Assembly: GCF_030272615.1 (NCBI RefSeq)
Contig: NC_081410.1
Location: 125,082,640 to 125,146,639 of the forward strand
DNA: 64,000 nucleotides
Reading direction: 5' to 3'
Source of the DNA: Cryptomeria japonica
Lineage: Eukaryota > Streptophyta > Pinopsida > Cupressales > Cupressaceae
The notes beneath the pieces were generated by a model. The model was not told the origin of the DNA, searched no databases, and worked only from the letters and a program-made list of their open reading frames with translations. Numbering within the stretch: the stretch's first letter is position 1; each line of letters starts with the position of its first letter. A program made the translations under genes and the position numbers. Of the stretch, positions 60,401 to 64,000 are shown in pieces.

Positions 60401-63400
60401 CTATGGCAAAGAGGACACCTTTTATTATCAAAGCAGCATCAAGCACTATCCCCACTGCCCCATCAAGGCTCACAACCCCAACGCAACCATCTACAATACC
60501 AAACATCCCACCAATCGAACCAGTAATCCCACCCATAGCAGCCATCACATCAATAACACCAGTAGCAACAGCAACTATATCAGAACCCGTAGCAGCATCT
60601 ATGGCACCAGCCGTTCCAACAGAAGCCACTAAGTCAACACTGTCGATACTTCCAGTCACAAATCCTTTAATCCCCATCAAAATTCCTGCAGCACCGATCA
60701 CTACAAAGGTACATAAACCAATCATACCTGCAGTGTTTAACTCAAAAGATATCCCAATATGGTATAGCAATCGGATGCTGGAAAGTGATTCAGAGACTGA
60801 CTCACATGAGTGCGAATTTGATTCTGTACAGCTTAACACTTCAGATGAGGAAGACACATCACCACCTCCACCATGCAAAGACATCCCTGTTTACGGAGAA
60901 GCACAGATAAAGACCACTTGGGTTCCTGAGCTGGAAACATCTTCCACAGACCCTACGTCTCATCCTACGCCTGATTCTGACAGGGAGAGTACCATCAACA
61001 ACCTTCACCACACTGTCTTAACCCTCACTGATACATCTAACGTACTTAACCTAATCGATGAAGTAATGCCCATTATCCACCCTGAATTCATCGAATGGAC
61101 CCAATCAAATCCCCCATGTCTTGACCTCTTCCAAAACGATGAGGCCATCATTGACTTTTTGGAATTAAGGGATAATCTACCAAGCGGGGATCACAAAGCT
61201 AGATTCGCCATTGAACTTAATAGTGCAGCATACTTCGGGGCAGATGCCAAACCCTTCAGCTACAAAAATATAACAATAAAACATGGATCTTCCAGTGAAA
61301 ACCACACTGTGGCGCTGTTTGATCCGACAAAAGTAAAAAGAAAGAGCGTATCCAATGGTAAAAACCTCTCTGAGGCGCCTGAGGATGAAGGGTTTGGCAT
61401 TCTCCCTGCTAGTACACAACAGGAACGATCAACGATTCTTATCGAGGAAACCAATGAATACAATGTGGGGACTCCTGAAAATCCTCATATTATACATCTG
61501 GCATCTCTTCTCACTCCAGAGGAACAACCTACATTTATAGAGTTCTTCCAGCAGCGTCAGATCAACTTTGCATGGTCATATGCAGACATGCCTGGAGTTG
61601 ATCCTGATTTAGTCATGCATCACCTCGCCGTAGCAGAAGGAGCCAAACCTGTCAAGCAGAAGCTTCGTAAGATGCATCCCCAGATTGCAGTGCTAGTCAA
61701 AATAGAACTCAAGAAACTCCTGGATGTTGGTTTCATTAGACCAATTGATTATGCAGAATGGATCTCCAACATCGTGCCAGTTGGCAAACCAAAAGGGGGC
61801 ATCCGCATTTGTACCAACTTCAGAGATCTAAATAAGGCTTGTCCTAAAGATGATTTCCCCCTACTAAATATCGACATCATAGTGGATTTAACAGCAGGAC
61901 ATGCAATGCTTTCACTCATGGATGGCTTTTCTGGCTACAATCAGATAAAGATCGCACCCGAAGATCAACATAAGACAGCCTTCACATGTCCATGGGGCAC
62001 ATATTGCTGGAATGTAATGCCTTTTGGTCTCAAGAATGTAGGAGCAACCTATCAACGAGCAATGACCACCATCTTCCATGACATGATGCATACTATGATG
62101 GAAGATTATGTTGATGACTTACTTGCAAAATCACTCACCAGAGACAGGCATCTCCACATCTTAGATAAAATCTTTGGTAGACTGGAACAATACCATGTTC
62201 GACTCAACCCAAAGAAATGTGTCTTTGGAGTGACCTCCGGGAAGCTTCTAGGATACATTGTATCAAGCAAAGGTATTGAGGTCGACCCAGCAAAGGTAAA
62301 AGCAATCATGGACATGCCACCTCCAAAGAATATCAGTCAGCTAAGGACATTACAAGGGCGGCTTCAATCCATCTGAAGATTCATTGCACAATTGGCTGAT
62401 AAGTGTCACCCCTTCACACACCTGCTACACAAGAACATCCGCTTTCAGTGGGATGCCAAATGCCAGCAAGCATTTCAGGCGCTTAAAGACTATCTCATGA
62501 ATCCACCATTGTTGATGCCACCAAATCCAAGTAGACCATTATTGCTCTATATCTCAGCAACAAGTACAGCATTGGGTGTACTACTGGCACAACATAATGC
62601 AGAAGGAAAAGAGTGTGCTATTTACTACATCTCTCGCACACTGGTGGGCTATGAACTCAATTACACACCTATTGAGCGAGCTTGCCTAGCAGTAATCTTG
62701 GCAGCCACTAAACTGAGGCACTATCTGTTAACACACAAGGTGCAACTCATTGCAAAGATTGATCCACTCAAGTATTTACTTAGCAAAGCAGCATTGACAG
62801 GTCGCTTAGGCAAATGGGTGATGATTCTAAGTGAATTTGATATTGAGTATGTGGACCATAAAGCTATCAAAGGTCAGGTTATTGCAGATCAGTTGGCCGA
62901 TGCACCTCTCATAGGTGATCATCCTCTCATTTCCAATTTTCCAGATGAAGAGATATTCATGATTACAGAAGCACAGTCATGGAAATTATACTTTGATGGT
63001 TCATACACTAGGCACGGCTCAGGGGCAGGCATTCTGTTTATCACACCTCAAGGTGATAGCATCCTAAAGTCTTACAGGCTCACATTTCCATGCACAAACA
63101 ACATAGTAGAGTATGAGGCCTTGATCATAGGACTCAAGCTAGCCATACAATAGAAATTACAAGAACTGCAAGTATATGGCGACTCGCAACTGGTCATTCG
63201 ACAAGCAATAGATGAGTATCAGACCAAAGATGATAAACTCATGCCATATAAGCAAATGGTGGACAATCTAAAGACATCATTTACTACTATCACCTTTGAG
63301 CAGATACCAAGAGATCAGAATTGAGCTGCTGATGCTATGGCTACCATCGCATCTCTACTAGATCTTCCACAGAATTCAACACGCTACGAGTTCTTGGTAG

Positions 63401-64000
63401 AACAGCTTTGGATCCCCGCTTATGATATCCCCGAATCTGAAATGATATGTCACCTTGTTGGTTCCGAATCCCCATGGTACGGTGAGTTCTACACCTATCT
63501 CCGTGATCACACCCTTCCTCCCGACCAATCAAATAACCAACGTAAAACATTCACTCGCCAAACTGCTCGATATACCATTATTGCCGAAACCCTATACCGA
63601 CGCGGTCTTGATGGTACTCTCCTTCAATGTCTGGAACAAGATGAGATAACAAAGGCTTTGGAAGAGGTACATGAAGGAATTTGCGGGACTCACTCAAGTG
63701 GTCCATCACTAGCCAAGAAGATCATGCGAGCTGGATATTATTGGCCATCTATGGAAAAGGATTCCTACTACTTTGTCAGAAAATGCAAGAAATGTCAAGT
63801 TCATGGCGACCTGATACATGCACCAGCCCAGGAACTGCAACCAATCACGACACCATGGCCTTTCTGTCAATGGGGCCTTGACCTTATGGGTAAGATTCAT
63901 CCATCTTCATCCAATGGCCATAAATTCATTATTACCGCCACCGAATATTTCACAAAGTGGATCGAAGTTGTTCCACTTACCCAAGTCACCGGCAAGCAGA
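57424..64000 (+). pseudogene. Gag-pol polyprotein of element 3 (partial, six stops)
   Basis: One frame runs from the ATG at 57424 to the edge, reaching the integrase core (GLDLMG, first catalytic Asp). Stops start at 57709, 58768, 59002, 62374, 63151 and 63322, with no frameshift. The longest open piece, 59200-62376, covers the end of Gag, protease (here VLIDNGAS) and the reverse transcriptase core with YVDD. RNase H and archaeal-type RNase H follow (62392-63340). The codons equivalent to the two stops shared by elements 1 and 2 are sense codons here, so element 3 is closer to an intact ancestor there. Confidence 0.92.

Larger units (their letters stand above)
52396..64000 (+). mobile_element. 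Element 3: Tat-type LTR retrotransposon, cut by the window edge
   Basis: The 5' LTR, primer-binding site, leader, upstream frame and gag-pol up to integrase are visible; the 3' half lies outside. GTTAC (52391-52395) is the probable target duplication, but its partner is not in view. The U3 part of the LTR resembles element 1, and the coding region has the fewest stops of the three. Confidence 0.93.

Overview
The window looks like nuclear DNA of a large, repeat-rich plant genome, most likely a conifer or other gymnosperm. The evidence is a five-exon TIR-NBS-LRR gene of the conifer type, AT-rich decayed intergenic DNA, and very large Ty3/gypsy elements with a second, archaeal-type RNase H domain (the plant Tat clade). 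The species cannot be named from the sequence alone.

Layout: 1-4.9 kb is decayed repeat DNA with one primer-binding site and LTR edge of an older retroelement (about 2.04-2.06 kb, minus) and a TA/GA microsatellite (3.06-3.23 kb). An apparently intact TIR-NBS-LRR resistance-type gene lies on the minus strand at 4.94-8.39 kb; five exons join in frame to about 960 residues. A large imperfect inverted repeat (8.92-10.34 kb) sits just upstream of it. Diverged copies of the gene's 5' flank recur at 11.1-11.4 kb and 50.9 kb. A segment at 11.24-12.18 kb is directly duplicated at 50.88-52.40 kb. A fold-back element (13.97-14.13 kb) and a broken PPR-like fragment (14.5-15.0 kb) precede the retroelements.

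Three related Tat-type LTR retrotransposons fill the rest. Element 1 (minus, 16375-49924) is interrupted in its own 5' LTR by element 2 (plus, 33849-48608). Element 3 (plus, from 52396) runs off the right edge. Target-site duplications support all three placements. Each codes one long gag-protease-RT-RNaseH-aRNaseH-integrase frame (7,308 nt once the visible frameshifts are discounted in elements 1 and 2), broken by stop codons, mostly of the C-to-T kind.

The most unusual part is the architecture of element 1. Between integrase and the 3' LTR it carries an antisense gene with its own TATA box, a short first exon, a GT-AG intron and a plant-mobile-domain (PMD) coding exon with a coiled-coil tail. 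Clusters of an AGCGCT-centred motif lie just inside both ends of the element, in opposite orientations, so that each would be transcribed in the same sense from the nearest promoter. Elements 1 and 3 also share an unrecognised reading frame of about 180 codons upstream of gag. Element 2 has lost that frame, the antisense gene and about 284 bp of its 5' LTR, so it is a compact derivative.
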